DNA of 64,000 nt from assembly GCF_000337535.1 (NCBI RefSeq), contig NZ_AOIP01000016.1:169851-233850 (forward strand), given 5' to 3'. The notes under the pieces are model-generated. The model was not told where the DNA came from. It searched no databases and saw only the letters and a list, made by a program, of their open reading frames with translations. This DNA comes from Natrialba aegyptia DSM 13077 (GTDB lineage: Archaea > Halobacteriota > Halobacteria > Halobacteriales > Natrialbaceae). Positions 51,152-61,140 of this stretch are shown here, one piece after another. A program made the position numbers and the translations under genes. How positions within the stretch are numbered: position 1 is the stretch's first letter; each line of letters opens with the position of its first letter.

Positions 51152-52831
51152 TTACATCATGCCGCCCATACCGCCACCCATGCCGCCCATGCCGCCGCCC
51201 ATACCGCCTGGGCCGCCGGCGGGCATGTCTTCCTCGTCGTCGTCGTCGGCAACCGCGAGGTCGCCGGCGGCGATGACGTCGTCGATGCGAAGCAGCATGA
51301 CGGCTGCTTCGGTGGCGGATTCGATGGCCTGGGTCTTCACGCGAAGCGGCTCGTAGACGCCTTCCTCGCCCATGTCGATGGTGTCGCCGGTGAACGCATC
51401 CAGTCCGGCGGCCTCGTTGCCGCCGTCGTGGTCGGCGCGCAGTTCGACGAGCGAGTCGATGGGGTCGAGTCCTGCGTTCTCGGCCAGCGTGCGTGGGATG
51501 ACTTCGAGTGCGTCCGCGAAGGCCTCGACGGCGAGCTGTTCGCGCCCGCCGACGGAGTCGGCGTAGTCACGCAGCGCGAGCGAGAGTTCGACTTCGGGCG
51601 CGCCGCCGCCGGCCAGCACCTTGCCGTCCTCGAGGGTCGTCCGCACCACACCGAGGGAGTCCTCGATGGCGCGGTCGACCTCGTCGATGACGTGCTCGGT
51701 GCCGCCCCGGAGGATGAGCGTGACGGCCTGTGCGTCGTCGACGTCCTCGACGAAGATGCGCTGATCGCCGGCGATCTCCTTCTGGGCGACGCTGCCGGCG
51801 AAGCCGAGGTTGTCCTCGGTCAGGTCGTCGACCGTGGAGACCGGCGTTGCGCCGGTTGCGCGGGCCAGTTGGGACTGGTCGCTGGACTTGACGCGGCGGA
51901 CGGCGATGATGCCCTCCTGTGCGAGGTAGTGCTGGGCCATGTCGTCGATGCCGCCGTCGACGAAGACGACGTCAGCTCCGACGTCGGCGACCTGCTCGGC
52001 CATCTCGCGAAGCTGGGCCTCCTCCTGCTCTAAGAACTGCTCGAGCTGGTCCGGGTCGGTGACGTTGACTTCGGCGTCGATCTCGGTCTCTTTGATCTCG
52101 AGGTCGCCGTCGACGATCGCGACCGAGGCGTCCTCGGCGAAGTACGGCATGTTGTCGGAGACGCGCTCCTTGTCGACGATGACGCCCTCGACGAGTTCGG
52201 AGTTCTCGATCGAGCCGCCGACGACCTTTTCGACTTTGACGTTGTCCGTGTCGACATCGTCGCCGTCGGAGACGGACTGGACGGCGTCGACGACGAGGTC
52301 GGCGAGCAGGTCGCGGGCGCTCTCTGCGCCCTTGCCGGTCATCGCGGTGGCGGCGATCTGGTGGAGGATCTCCTCGTCGTCCTCGTCGACGTCGACCGCG
52401 ATCTCTTCGAGGGCCTCGGTGGCCGCTTCGGCGGCCTGGCGGTATCCCTGCGCGAGCGTGGTCGCGTGGATGTCCTGGTCAAGCAGGTCCTCGGCCTGGC
52501 TCAGGAGTTCACCGGCGACGACGACGGCGCTCGTGGTGCCGTCGCCGACCTCGTCCTCCTGGGTTTCGGCGACTTCGACGATCATGTCGGCCGCCGGGTG
52601 GTCGATTTCCATCTCCGAGAGGAGGGTGACGCCGTCGTTCGTCACGATGACGTTGCCCGAGGAATCGACGAGCATCTTGTCCATCCCCTTCGGTCCGAGT
52701 GTCGTGCGGACGGACTCGGCAACGGCCTTGCCGGCCTGTACGTTCATCGACTGCGCGTCTTTCCCGGAGGTTCGCTGGCTGTCCTCCGAGAGAACGATAA
52801 GGGGCTGGTTGCCCATCTGCTGTTGCGCCAT
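51152..52831 (-). CDS. Thermosome (group II chaperonin) subunit
   Basis: A 559-residue subunit of the hetero-oligomeric double-ring chaperonin that folds proteins with ATP. The N-terminal [20 protein letters not shown], the nucleotide loop [15 protein letters not shown] and [14 protein letters not shown] are diagnostic. The C-terminus is a GGM-repeat tail inside the ring cavity. ATG 52831 is preceded by a strong TATA box at 52859-52872, giving a very short leader. Haloarchaea have several thermosome genes; which one this is cannot be told. Confidence 0.96.
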   Translation of the reverse strand: MAQQQMGNQPLIVLSEDSQRTSGKDAQSMNVQAGKAVAESVRTTLGPKGMDKMLVDSSGNVIVTNDGVTLLSEMEIDHPAADMIVEVAETQEDEVGDGTTSAVVVAGELLSQAEDLLDQDIHATTLAQGYRQAAEAATEALEEIAVDVDEDDEEILHQIAATAMTGKGAESARDLLADLVVDAVQSVSDGDDVDTDNVKVEKVVGGSIENSELVEGVIVDKERVSDNMPYFAEDASVAIVDGDLEIKETEIDAEVNVTDPDQLEQFLEQEEAQLREMAEQVADVGADVVFVDGGIDDMAQHYLAQEGIIAVRRVKSSDQSQLARATGATPVSTVDDLTEDNLGFAGSVAQKEIAGDQRIFVEDVDDAQAVTLILRGGTEHVIDEVDRAIEDSLGVVRTTLEDGKVLAGGGAPEVELSLALRDYADSVGGREQLAVEAFADALEVIPRTLAENAGLDPIDSLVELRADHDGGNEAAGLDAFTGDTIDMGEEGVYEPLRVKTQAIESATEAAVMLLRIDDVIAAGDLAVADDDDEEDMPAGGPGGMGGGMGGMGGGMGGMM

Positions 52832-52858
52832 AGTCACCCGAAGGATTGATTGTTATTC

Positions 52859-52872
52859 TATATAAATATTTT
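52859..52872 (-). promoter_or_regulatory. Strong TATA box of the thermosome gene
   Basis: On the minus strand AAATATTTATATAG lies 28-41 bp before the start. Thermosome genes in haloarchaea are heat-induced from such compact promoters. Confidence 0.7.
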
Positions 52873-52982
52873 GGTGTCGATTCACGCAGAGCGCCTGAAT
52901 CGACGGGGGCTATCGCTTCGAGAGAGAACGACCGGCGGTTATTTATGAGTGAACCGAACGAAAACGGGAGTCAAGCAACAGC

Positions 52983-53543
52983 TCAAGACGATCCGGAGCC
53001 GGGAAAGCGGTGGTACTGCATCCCCTGATGTTTCATCTCGTTGTGTCGCTCCTCCAGGAACGAGTAAACGGTTCCGTGTGGCGCGCCGTCGAGAAGCATC
53101 TCTGCGGCGCTGCGGACCGCATCGACTTGCGGTGGCGTGCCGATGATACCGAGCGTCGAGCCGTAGATAACGACCGATGCGCCCGACAGTTCTTCCATGA
53201 GTTCCCGCGTTCGGCCGCCTTCGCCGATGAGCCGGCCCTTCTGGCGCTTCAGGTCGTTCTTGTTCCGGGCCGCCGCGTCGATGTCGACGACGTCGAACAG
53301 CATCATGTCGTCTTCGAGCAACTGCAGCGCCTCCTCGGGAGCGAATCCGCGCCCGATCGCACGGACGATTTCGGGGGCTTTGAGACCGCGAACGGGGTCG
53401 CCGACCGTCTCGACGGCGACGGCACCGTCCTCCGAGTCGATATCCAACCGCACTTCGGCTTCCGCCTCGATCTCGCGCATCGTCTCGCCGCCCTCGCCGA
53501 TGAGAACTCCGATCCGGTCCTGCGGAATCTTCACGTGCTGCAT
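52983..53543 (-). CDS. KH-domain RNA-binding protein (Dim2/Pno1-like)
   Basis: A 186-residue protein with two KH domains. The first has IPQDRIGVLIGEGGETMREI; the second has KGRLIGEGGRTRELMEELSG, each with the GxxG loop. Archaeal members help small-ribosomal-subunit maturation together with Rio1, whose gene is 4 kb away. ATG 53543 starts the protein at MQHVKIPQ; longer forms add only low-complexity Arg/Cys sequence. Confidence 0.88.
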   Translation of the reverse strand: MQHVKIPQDRIGVLIGEGGETMREIEAEAEVRLDIDSEDGAVAVETVGDPVRGLKAPEIVRAIGRGFAPEEALQLLEDDMMLFDVVDIDAAARNKNDLKRQKGRLIGEGGRTRELMEELSGASVVIYGSTLGIIGTPPQVDAVRSAAEMLLDGAPHGTVYSFLEERHNEMKHQGMQYHRFPGSGSS

Positions 53544-53667
53544 ACACTCGGGTATTCGCTGCGTGAGGTTAAGACCTTGGTCCCCGCGCCAGCACCCGCA
53601 CCGGCACCAGCGCCGCCGACCCGTCCGCAGGGCCGGCAACTATACTCGAGTTCAGCGTACCGGTCGT

Positions 53668-54429
53668 ATGGCAACCGACCCGCAGTACGAACTCGTCACG
53701 AGCGCCACCGACCGGCTCGAGGGACCGCTGTTCCTCGCTCTCTCGAATATCGGGTTGGCGGGCCTCACCGCCGCCGATTACCTCGTCCAGCAACTCGAGT
53801 TCGACCAGATCGGTCACGTGCGGACGAAAAACCTGCCGACCGTCGTTCCGTTCCGAAACGGCGAGCCGCGGCGGCCGATCCGCCTCTACGCGAGCGACGA
53901 CGCCGACTGCTGCGTGCTACTCAGCGAAACCGTCGTTCCGGTCTGGACCGCCGAGACCTTCGTCGATGCGGTCGTCGACTGGCTCGCCGAGACGGCGCTC
54001 GACGACCTCACCGTCTTGCACGGCATCCCGTTTCCGCACGGTCCCGACGAACACGAGGTCTTCTCGGTGGCAACACCGGACTACCAACGGCAACGGCTAG
54101 CCGACGCCGACAGCACGCCGCTCAGCGGCGGCATCTTAGACGGCGTGCCCGGCGAACTCACGACCCGCCGGTTCGACGGCGACGTTCCGCCGGTCGGCGT
54201 CCTGGTGACGCCGAGTCACCCGCCGGGACCGGATCTCGATGCGGCGCTTCGCTATCTCGCGTTCCTGACCGCGCACTACGACCTCGAAATCGACACCGAG
54301 CCGTTGCGCGAGCGCTCGGAAGCGCTCACCAGATACTACGCCGAACTCGCAGAGCGCATGGCGGCGATGGAGTCCCAGGAGACCCCGCTCGAGGGACGCA
54401 CGCTTCCCGATGATCGAATGTACATGTAG
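53668..54429 (+). CDS. PAC2-family protein (proteasome assembly chaperone-like)
   Basis: A 253-residue protein. LFLALSNIGLAGLTAADYLV, the DDLTVLHGIPFPHGPDEHEV strand and GGILDGVPGEL are typical of the archaeal PAC2 family, which is related to proteasome assembly chaperones; the archaeal role is not established. The C-terminal segment is a helix (YYAELAERMAAM). A CTATAC box lies about 27 bp before the ATG. It diverges from the KH gene. Confidence 0.8.
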   Translation: MATDPQYELVTSATDRLEGPLFLALSNIGLAGLTAADYLVQQLEFDQIGHVRTKNLPTVVPFRNGEPRRPIRLYASDDADCCVLLSETVVPVWTAETFVDAVVDWLAETALDDLTVLHGIPFPHGPDEHEVFSVATPDYQRQRLADADSTPLSGGILDGVPGELTTRRFDGDVPPVGVLVTPSHPPGPDLDAALRYLAFLTAHYDLEIDTEPLRERSEALTRYYAELAERMAAMESQETPLEGRTLPDDRMYM

Positions 54430-54487
54430 CACGTGGCTCACCGGCCGAGCAGCGGCTGGGAGAACTCGGACAGCCCCGACCCCGGCG

Positions 54488-54991
54488 CTACTCCGAGACG
54501 GAGCGGAACCGTACGGACTCCGAACGCGTCTCGAGGATCGCGACCGTCCGGTCCGCCGCGGCCGTCGTCGGAAACTGCGCTCCTGGGTTCAACAACGTTG
54601 TTCCCCCGTACTCGGTGCGTTCGCTGACGTGGTGGTGTCCGTAACAGACGAACTCGTACTCGTCGGCGGCGGCGATCGCCCGCACCTCATCCATCGACTC
54701 GCCGTGGAGAACGGCGATCGAGAGCCCGTCGAACTCGAGATCCGCGAACCGACCGTGGAGTTCGCTCTTACCGCCGAGCGAGTCGAATGCCGCCTGCAGA
54801 TTGCGAGCGTCACCGTCGTTGTTTCCGAGGACGCCGTGGAGTTCGAACTCCGAGAAGTACGGCACGATCAGCGGCGCAACGAAGTCGCCGCAGTGGACGA
54901 CGATTTCGACGCCTTCGTCCTCGAAAATCTCGGCGATGCGTTCGACCGCGTCGACGTTGTCGTGCGTGTCGGCGACGATGCCGATGTTCAT
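54488..54991 (-). CDS. YfcE/MJ0936-type metallophosphoesterase
   Basis: A 167-residue single-domain phosphodiesterase. The metal-binding motifs are DTHDN (start), CGDF, LGNND, HGE and the GHHHV near the end, all in the right order. It hydrolyses phosphodiesters with Mn or Ni; the biological substrate is unknown. ATG 54991 gives MNIGIVADTHDN. It lies directly downstream of the TrpRS gene on the same strand (44 bp). Confidence 0.9.
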   Translation of the reverse strand: MNIGIVADTHDNVDAVERIAEIFEDEGVEIVVHCGDFVAPLIVPYFSEFELHGVLGNNDGDARNLQAAFDSLGGKSELHGRFADLEFDGLSIAVLHGESMDEVRAIAAADEYEFVCYGHHHVSERTEYGGTTLLNPGAQFPTTAAADRTVAILETRSESVRFRSVSE

Positions 54992-55035
54992 ACGCAGTTC
55001 CCCGCGGGCGACCGACAAATAGTGTTGGGTCGAAC

Positions 55036-56286
55036 TTAGGTCCCGACGACCGGCGACACCCCGGCGCTGTCGAGCGCCCGTCGCCGTTCCTCGTCGGTGA
55101 GCCGGTAGGGTTCGAGTTCAGTTGCGAGTTCATCGAGCGCGTTCCGCCGGCGCTGGTGGGCGGCGAGGAAGTCGGTGATGCGCTCGATCGCGAGGTCTTT
55201 CAGGTCGCCGCTCAGCAGGTCGCCCGCGCGGTAGGCCGCGCCGATGCGTTCGAGTTCGTCGTCGTCCGGTTCGAAGAAGAATCGGAGATACTGGAAGGGG
55301 ACATCAACCGTCGGGTCGCCGCCCTTCTCACGGTGTTCCTCGAGCGTTGCCCGCCCGCCGGTGTAGGCGTGGGTGTGGATCGTCTCGGCGACGGTTTCCG
55401 GGTCGGCGGTGAGTTCGATCGAAGGTGCGTCGCCGGACGAACTCATCTTGCCGGGACCGGCGAGGCTCGGGAGGAAGCGCCCCAGGAGCGCACCCGGTTT
55501 TCGGACCGGAAGCGCCTCCTTCGCGGCCACGTCGCGGCAGACGCGGACGTGCGGGTCCTGGTCGACGGCGATAGGGACGAGCGTCGGCTGGCGACCCGCG
55601 ACGAGTTGCGGGAGCAGGAGGTGGGTCGCCTGCACGGCGGGGTAAAACTGCAGACCGACGGTCTCCTGCTCGCCGTAGACGGCCTCGACGGTTGCCGGCG
55701 TGAGGTGCTTCGCGAGGCGGACCGCGATCGGGTAGAGCACGTCCGCGTCAGCGGTGTCGATCACGATCCGCGTCTTTGCGGGGTCGAAACCGACCGCGAG
55801 GATATCCCGCAGGTTCTCGCGGGTGTGCTCGCCGATCGACGCAAAGGACTGCTCTTTCGCGAGAAACTTTTCGTCGTCCGACAGCGGGATGTAGACCGTC
55901 GCGCCCGTCTCCTGCTGGAAGCGCTTTGCGAGATAGAGCGGCAGGACGTGCCCGAGGTGCATCGGCCCCGACGGCCCCCTGCCGGTGACGACCGCGTGCG
56001 GGTCGCCCGCCTCGGCGGCCGCGAGGTAGTCGTCCGCATCCCGACCGGCGTAGAACGTCCGGCGGCGGAGCAGCGGGTGGTCGGGAAAGCGTGTGATCTG
56101 TTCGTCCGTCAGCGGCTCAGCACCGAAGCGTTCGAGCAGTTTGTCGTAGTCGATCTCCCCGGAGACGGCGTAGGGCGTGACGGTGAACTCGTCATCGGCG
56201 TGGCTGTCGGCGTCATCCGGTTCGGTACTGTCGCGATCGGGCTGGAAATCGGTCGTCGTTGTCTCGGTGTCGTTGGAGTCGGACAT
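55036..56286 (-). CDS. trpS: Tryptophanyl-tRNA synthetase
   Basis: A 416-residue class I aminoacyl-tRNA synthetase. The HLGH signature (residues 110-113, in GPSGPMHLGH) and GKMSSSGD are present, as are Trp-binding blocks (GLQFYPAVQATHL). It charges tRNA-Trp. The first 35 residues are a very acidic extension, usual for haloarchaea. Some haloarchaea have two trpS-like genes; this one has all catalytic motifs. The phosphodiesterase gene may be co-transcribed. Confidence 0.93.
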   Translation of the reverse strand: MSDSNDTETTTTDFQPDRDSTEPDDADSHADDEFTVTPYAVSGEIDYDKLLERFGAEPLTDEQITRFPDHPLLRRRTFYAGRDADDYLAAAEAGDPHAVVTGRGPSGPMHLGHVLPLYLAKRFQQETGATVYIPLSDDEKFLAKEQSFASIGEHTRENLRDILAVGFDPAKTRIVIDTADADVLYPIAVRLAKHLTPATVEAVYGEQETVGLQFYPAVQATHLLLPQLVAGRQPTLVPIAVDQDPHVRVCRDVAAKEALPVRKPGALLGRFLPSLAGPGKMSSSGDAPSIELTADPETVAETIHTHAYTGGRATLEEHREKGGDPTVDVPFQYLRFFFEPDDDELERIGAAYRAGDLLSGDLKDLAIERITDFLAAHQRRRNALDELATELEPYRLTDEERRRALDSAGVSPVVGT

Positions 56287-56773
56287 CGTTTCGTATCCGT
56301 GGTGGTGAAACTACAGCGGTGACTGGAAGTCGAAACGGCGGAGAACGAACGGAGGGAGCGCCCCTCGCCGCAACCGATCGGTTAGGCCGCGTCGGCGACC
56401 GCGAGGACACTGTCCGCTCTCGAACGGGGCTGCCAGCGCCACTGCCACTCGAGAGCGGCCGTCATTACGTGATACTTCGGGGCAGGACAGATTAGCGTTT
56501 CGGGCAGTGAAGACGGACGAGCGAGCACCTGGTGGCACCAGTCGCCACGTGGCCTGTTGGAGGTTCGATGGCCTTGTCTTCCCGGTTTCCCCGGGAGACG
56601 ACAACGGTTAACGCGGTCGGCGGCGTGATGAAACAATAGCGCCAACGATACGACACGTCCTGACGGGGACCCGTTGTGTCTGGTGCACCACACGGAGGAG
56701 TCGATGGCGACAGCAATAGAGGCCGAAAAAGAAGCGGTACAACGCGGCTGCAAAGCTACCCGGAGGAGGCAGG
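56287..56773. other. Spacer upstream of the monooxygenase-like gene
   Basis: No gene with clear features. A short frame 56704-56784 (26 residues, MATAIEAEKEAVQRGCKATR) overlaps the next start by 11 bp and could be a remnant or a leader peptide; an AGGAGG sequence lies 8-13 bp before ATG 56774 and may serve as ribosome site. Confidence 0.4.
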
Positions 56774-57163
56774 ATGACTGACTCCATCGTCTACATTGAC
56801 CGGTCATCGGTACGCGAGGGGAAGTTGGACGAGCTCAAGGCAGCGATGGCGGAGTTGGTGGACTTCGTCGAGACCAACGAACCCGAGATACTATCCTACA
56901 ACGTCTACTTCAGCGCCGACGGCGAGCGGATGACCGTAATGCATACGCACGCTGATTCGACGACGCTAGAACAGCACATGGAAGTTGCGGGTTCGGAGTT
57001 CCCGCCGATTGGGGCGTTCATCACGCTCGAGTCCATCGATGTGTACGGTCAGTTACGCGAAGATCTCGTTCAGCAGTTGCAAGCAAAGGCTTCGACACTG
57101 GGAACCGGGAGGGTCGTCGTACACGACCTCTTCCAGGGCTTCGACCGCGTTATAGGCGACTGA
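56774..57163 (+). CDS. ABM-like (antibiotic biosynthesis monooxygenase fold) protein
   Basis: A 129-residue protein with a ferredoxin-like alpha/beta fold: IVYIDRSSVREGKLDELKAA, EPEILSYNVYFSADGERMTV and HTHADSTTLEQHME. This pattern fits the ABM superfamily, whose members include quinol monooxygenases and stress-response proteins. It is preceded by AGGAGG, rare in this window. Somewhat lower in GC than its neighbours. Monocistronic; the role is unknown. Confidence 0.7.
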   Translation: MTDSIVYIDRSSVREGKLDELKAAMAELVDFVETNEPEILSYNVYFSADGERMTVMHTHADSTTLEQHMEVAGSEFPPIGAFITLESIDVYGQLREDLVQQLQAKASTLGTGRVVVHDLFQGFDRVIGD

Positions 57164-57206
57164 GCAAGGTGGGATCTCACGGAAGACATATTTTACAGAG
57201 CCACTG

Positions 57207-58082
57207 TCAGTTGCGAGACGGATCCGGCTCGGGATCGGTCACGAACTCGAGGAGGTCGTCGGCGTCGGTGTCCAAGCCCTGCCGGGAGAAGAAACTCGAC
57301 ACGTTCTCGCAGTCGCGCTCCAGGAAATCGCGGCTGTTGGGATGGTGAACGGTGACGGCCTGTCCGAGGTCGATCACCACGAGTTCACCTTCGTGGAAGA
57401 CGACGTTGTACTCGCTCAGGTCGCCGTGGACGATGCCGGCCGCGTAGAGGCGGCGCATGTACTCGCGCATGACCTCGTAGGCGGTCCGGGGATTCTCGAT
57501 GTGAACCTCGCCGAGGCGCTTGGCGCGGCCCTCGTCGTTGCCGATGTACTCCATGACGAGCACGTTTCGTTCGGTGGCGATCGGTTCGGGGACGCGGACG
57601 CCGGCTTTCTTGGCCCGCCGGAGGTTCGCGAACTCCTTTTTGGTCCAGGCGAGGACGACGTCTTTCTTCTTGCCGCCCAGGCCCTCGAAGCGCGGGTCGC
57701 CCTCGAGATAGTCGCGCATCTGGCGGAAGTTCGAGGCGTTGATCCGGTAGACCTTGACCGCGACTTCGCGGTCGTCGCCGAGCGCGTGATAGACGTTCGC
57801 CTCCTTGCCCGTCGAGAGCGGCCCGCCGAACGCCTCGACGTAGCCGTCCTGGACGAGTTTGTACAGCGCGGCGAACGTCGCGTCGTCGAATACCGACTGC
57901 TCAACCTTGAACTGGTCGGCGTCCGTGATGCGTTCCTCGAACTGCTCGAACTCGCGGTCGCGCTTGCGGGCGATCCGGTCGGCTTCGGTGTCCGACACGT
58001 CGATTTCCTCCCACTCGTCGCCCGGCGTCTCGGCCTCGTCGAGGTCGACTAACCCGAACTCCGCGTCCGTTCCCTGTCCCAT
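57207..58082 (-). CDS. rio1: RIO1-type serine protein kinase
   Basis: A 291-residue atypical kinase for late small-subunit maturation. STGKEANVYHALG (Gly loop), VAVKVYRINASNF (catalytic lysine), MEYIGNDEGRA, HGDLSEYNVV (catalytic loop) and VIDLGQAV (metal-binding D) are complete. The N-terminal 50 residues are acidic. It partners functionally with the KH (Dim2-like) gene at 52983. Monocistronic, convergent with the ABM gene. Confidence 0.94.
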   Translation of the reverse strand: MGQGTDAEFGLVDLDEAETPGDEWEEIDVSDTEADRIARKRDREFEQFEERITDADQFKVEQSVFDDATFAALYKLVQDGYVEAFGGPLSTGKEANVYHALGDDREVAVKVYRINASNFRQMRDYLEGDPRFEGLGGKKKDVVLAWTKKEFANLRRAKKAGVRVPEPIATERNVLVMEYIGNDEGRAKRLGEVHIENPRTAYEVMREYMRRLYAAGIVHGDLSEYNVVFHEGELVVIDLGQAVTVHHPNSRDFLERDCENVSSFFSRQGLDTDADDLLEFVTDPEPDPSRN

Positions 58083-58222
58083 CTACTCCGTCGTAGGGGG
58101 CGCAGGCGGGTAAAGGACCGGGTATCCCTCGCGGTGCACCGACGGCTTCCACCCGCCTCGAATCAGCATGTTAGGCCTGGCTTTTTTCGCTTGGCGTTGT
58201 AGAGGTACAGATGAACGGAACG

Positions 58223-58293
58223 CAGAACGAGACCATGAACACGAACAGGACCACGACCACGACCACGACGATGACCACGGCCACGACCGAGCA
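58223..58293. repeat. Hexanucleotide run (CCACGA-type)
   Basis: Imperfect GACCAC/CACGAC units fill about 70 bp directly upstream of the ferredoxin gene. In the ferredoxin frame they would encode alternating Asp and His if translation began at ATG 58168. No data decide whether this stretch is translated. Confidence 0.6.
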
Positions 58294-58335
58294 CGTCACC
58301 GCCCGGTTCGCACAGCCGATGGAGACAGCCAACCG

Positions 58336-58764
58336 ATGACCAGCTACGACGTGACGCTCGAGCGGACCGACGGTCCGACCCAAACGATCGCGGTCGACGA
58401 GCGCGAGACGATACTCGAGGCGGCCCGGCAGGCCGGCGTCCGGCTCCCGTCTGACTGTCGAAAAGGAACCTGCACGACGTGCGTGGGACGAGTGCTCGCC
58501 GTCGATGGTGAACCCGAGGCCGAATCCGAAGTCGAAGTAGAGACCGAAGCCGAACCTGAACTCGAAACGCCGTCCGGCGATCGGAGCGACCACCAACCCG
58601 ACGCCGCGACCGCCGTCGACTACCGACGGCCGCCGCGGGCGCTCGAGGAGCGCGAACGCACCGACGGCTATGCGCTGCTGTGTATCGCGCTGCCCAGAGC
58701 CGACTGTCGAATCGAGGTGGGGCCGAGGGTACGCGCGGAAGTCGGCGACAGTCCGTGGAAGTAG
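58336..58764 (+). CDS. Plant-type 2Fe-2S ferredoxin with acidic insertion
   Basis: A 142-residue electron carrier. The cluster motif CRKGTCTTC is at residue 36 and on; the fourth cysteine is in YALLCIALPRADC. Between them lies a 40-residue Glu-rich insertion (PEAESEVEVETEAEPELE and more) encoded by hexanucleotide-like repeats, long for this family. ATG 58336 is preferred because it gives a normal ferredoxin N-terminus; an upstream ATG at 58168 would add a His/Asp-rich extension. No partner reductase is adjacent. Confidence 0.83.
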   Translation: MTSYDVTLERTDGPTQTIAVDERETILEAARQAGVRLPSDCRKGTCTTCVGRVLAVDGEPEAESEVEVETEAEPELETPSGDRSDHQPDAATAVDYRRPPRALEERERTDGYALLCIALPRADCRIEVGPRVRAEVGDSPWK

Positions 58765-58872
58765 TCGCTCCCGGCGTCGCCCTCTCAGACCGGGAGCCGG
58801 CATCGTCGCGCCACCGACGGACAAGCGACTGCGGTAACGTTAACGGGTGCGCATAGCAACGCTCTACCAAGA

Positions 58873-60960
58873 ATGTCTCTCGCCGACGAGAACGCAGACG
58901 AAGACAATCCGTATCTTCGTGATCCGCCGACCGAGTTCAGTCCAGTCGATGCGCTCTCAGCAGAAGAGGCCCGTAGACAGGTCGCGCAGTTACGCGAAGC
59001 CATCCGCGAGCACGACCGTCGGTACTACGTCGAGAACGACCCGATCATCGCTGACCGGACCTACGACGCGCTCTTCTCTCGCCTCCAGGCACTCGAGGAG
59101 GCCTTCGACCTCGCCCATCCGGACAGTCCGACCAGGAGCGTCGGCGGCGAGCCCATCGAGGCGTTCGAAACCGTCGAGCACGTCGCGCCGATGCTGTCGA
59201 TCGACAACAGCGGAGACGCGGCGGCCGTCCGCGAGTTCGACGAGCGCGTCCGGCGGGAGGTCGGCGACGTCGACTACGTCTGCGAGCCCAAGTTCGACGG
59301 CGTCTCGATGGAGTTCGTCTACGAGGACGGCAGCCTCGCGCGGGCGGTCACCCGCGGCGACGGCCGCGAGGGCGACGACGTGACGCGAAACGCCCGCACC
59401 ATCGGCTCGGTTCCCCAGCGTCTCCACGGCGATTATCCCGACTTTCTCGCGGTTCGGGGCGAGGTCTACATGCCGAAAGACGCCTTCCAGGAACACAATC
59501 GCGAGCGGATCGAACGCGGCGAGGAGCCCTTCGCCAACCCGCGCAACGCGACCGCCGGAACGATCCGCCAGCTCGATCCCTCGGTCGTCGCCGACCGCCC
59601 GCTCGACGTCTTCTACTTCGACGTGCTCGAAGCGAGCGATCTGGAGGAGAGCCACCGGGACGAACTCGAGCGCTTCCCCGACTACGGCCTGCGGACGAAC
59701 GAGCGCGTCGAGGTCGTCGACGACGTCGAGGGGGCGATCGACTACCGCGACCGCATGCACGAGATCCGCGACGACCTGAACTACGAAATCGACGGTGTCG
59801 TCATCAAGGTCGACGAGCGCGAGGCCCGCGAGGAACTGGGCCGCACGGCGCGCCACGACCGCTACGCCTTCGCCTACAAGTTCCCCGCCCGCGCCGAGGT
59901 GACGCCGATCACCGACGTAGCCGTCCAGATCGGTCGCACGGGCCGCGTGACGCCCGTCGCCCTGCTCGAACCGGTCGACGTCGGCGGCGTCACGGTCTCG
60001 CGGGCGAGCCTGCACAACCCCGAGGAGATCGAGGCCAAGAACGTCAACGTCGGCGACACCGTCCGCGTCCAGCGCGCCGGCGACGTGATCCCCTACGTCG
60101 AGGAAGTGGTCGAGAAAGGCAGCGACGGCCACTACGAACTCCCCGATAACTGCCCCGTCTGCGACAGCGCAATCGAGCGCGACGGCCCGATCGCCTTCTG
60201 CACCGGCGGCCTGGCCTGCGACGCGCAGCTCCGCCGGTCGATCGAGTACTACGCGGGCGACGGCGGCCTCGACCTCGAAGGACTCGGCGAAAAGAGCGTT
60301 CGGCAACTCGTCGACGCCGAGTTGGTGGAATCCGTCGCCGACCTCTACGAACTCGAGCGCGAGGAGCTGACCGAACTCGAGGGCTGGGGCGAGACCAGCG
60401 CCGAGAACCTGCTGTCCGAAATCGAGGACAGCCGCGAGCCGCCGCTTCCCGACTTCCTCTCGGCTCTCGGCATCCCCCACGTCGGCCCGGCGACCGCGCG
60501 CGAACTCGCTCGCGAGTTCAGGACGTTCGACGCCGTCCGCGAGGCCGCCGAGGACGATCCGGAAGAACTCGAGACCGTCGACGACGTGGGTGAGACGGTC
60601 GCCGAGACGATCCACGAGTTCTTCGCGAGCGAGGCCAACGCCGAAGCGGTGGACGCGATTCTGGCGCACGTCTCGCCGCGGGAGGCGACGACGGAGGCCG
60701 GCGGCGACGAACTCGACGGGCTGACGTTCGTCTTCACGGGTTCGCTCGCGGAGATGACTCGCAGCGAGGCGCAGGAACTCGTCGAAGCCCGCGGTGGGAA
60801 CGCCACGGGGAGCGTCTCCGGAAACACGGACTTCCTCGTCGCCGGCGAGAGTCCAGGCGCGACGAAACTGGAGGCCGCGGCGGAACACGACGTGCCGGTC
60901 CTCGACGGCGAGGACGAGTTCAGGACTGAACTCGCGGCCCGGGGCGTCGAGTTGGACTGA
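58873..60960 (+). CDS. ligA: NAD-dependent DNA ligase
   Basis: A 695-residue bacterial-type ligase that seals nicks using NAD. The Ia domain (REAIREHDRRYYVENDP) binds NMN; the adenylated Lys140 is in CEPKFDG. The OB fold, the CPVC...C...C zinc finger, helix-hairpin-helix repeats and a C-terminal BRCT domain (GLTFVFTGSLAEMTRSEAQE) follow in order. Haloarchaea are the archaea known to carry LigA, gained from bacteria, beside an ATP-dependent ligase. GC is in line with neighbours, so the transfer is old. Confidence 0.96.
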   Translation: MSLADENADEDNPYLRDPPTEFSPVDALSAEEARRQVAQLREAIREHDRRYYVENDPIIADRTYDALFSRLQALEEAFDLAHPDSPTRSVGGEPIEAFETVEHVAPMLSIDNSGDAAAVREFDERVRREVGDVDYVCEPKFDGVSMEFVYEDGSLARAVTRGDGREGDDVTRNARTIGSVPQRLHGDYPDFLAVRGEVYMPKDAFQEHNRERIERGEEPFANPRNATAGTIRQLDPSVVADRPLDVFYFDVLEASDLEESHRDELERFPDYGLRTNERVEVVDDVEGAIDYRDRMHEIRDDLNYEIDGVVIKVDEREAREELGRTARHDRYAFAYKFPARAEVTPITDVAVQIGRTGRVTPVALLEPVDVGGVTVSRASLHNPEEIEAKNVNVGDTVRVQRAGDVIPYVEEVVEKGSDGHYELPDNCPVCDSAIERDGPIAFCTGGLACDAQLRRSIEYYAGDGGLDLEGLGEKSVRQLVDAELVESVADLYELEREELTELEGWGETSAENLLSEIEDSREPPLPDFLSALGIPHVGPATARELAREFRTFDAVREAAEDDPEELETVDDVGETVAETIHEFFASEANAEAVDAILAHVSPREATTEAGGDELDGLTFVFTGSLAEMTRSEAQELVEARGGNATGSVSGNTDFLVAGESPGATKLEAAAEHDVPVLDGEDEFRTELAARGVELD

Positions 60961-61140
60961 GGCGGTCTGTTGTAACGATTTACCGGCGCGACCGCGCCCG
61001 TCCTGCGGTTGCGCCGGAAATGATTTACAGCAGTCCGTATGAGAGGAGCGATCGGGTCGGAAACTCCCTTCAACGGCTAGTAGTCACCGACAGTGGCAGG
61101 CAGGGTGCGTAACTTAGTACCAGAACGGTGTACCGCGGCT

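Noticed and set aside
58990..60888. Minus-strand frame of 632 codons opposite ligA
   Set aside because: Antisense shadow of LigA, whose sense frame has KxDG, zinc finger and BRCT in order.
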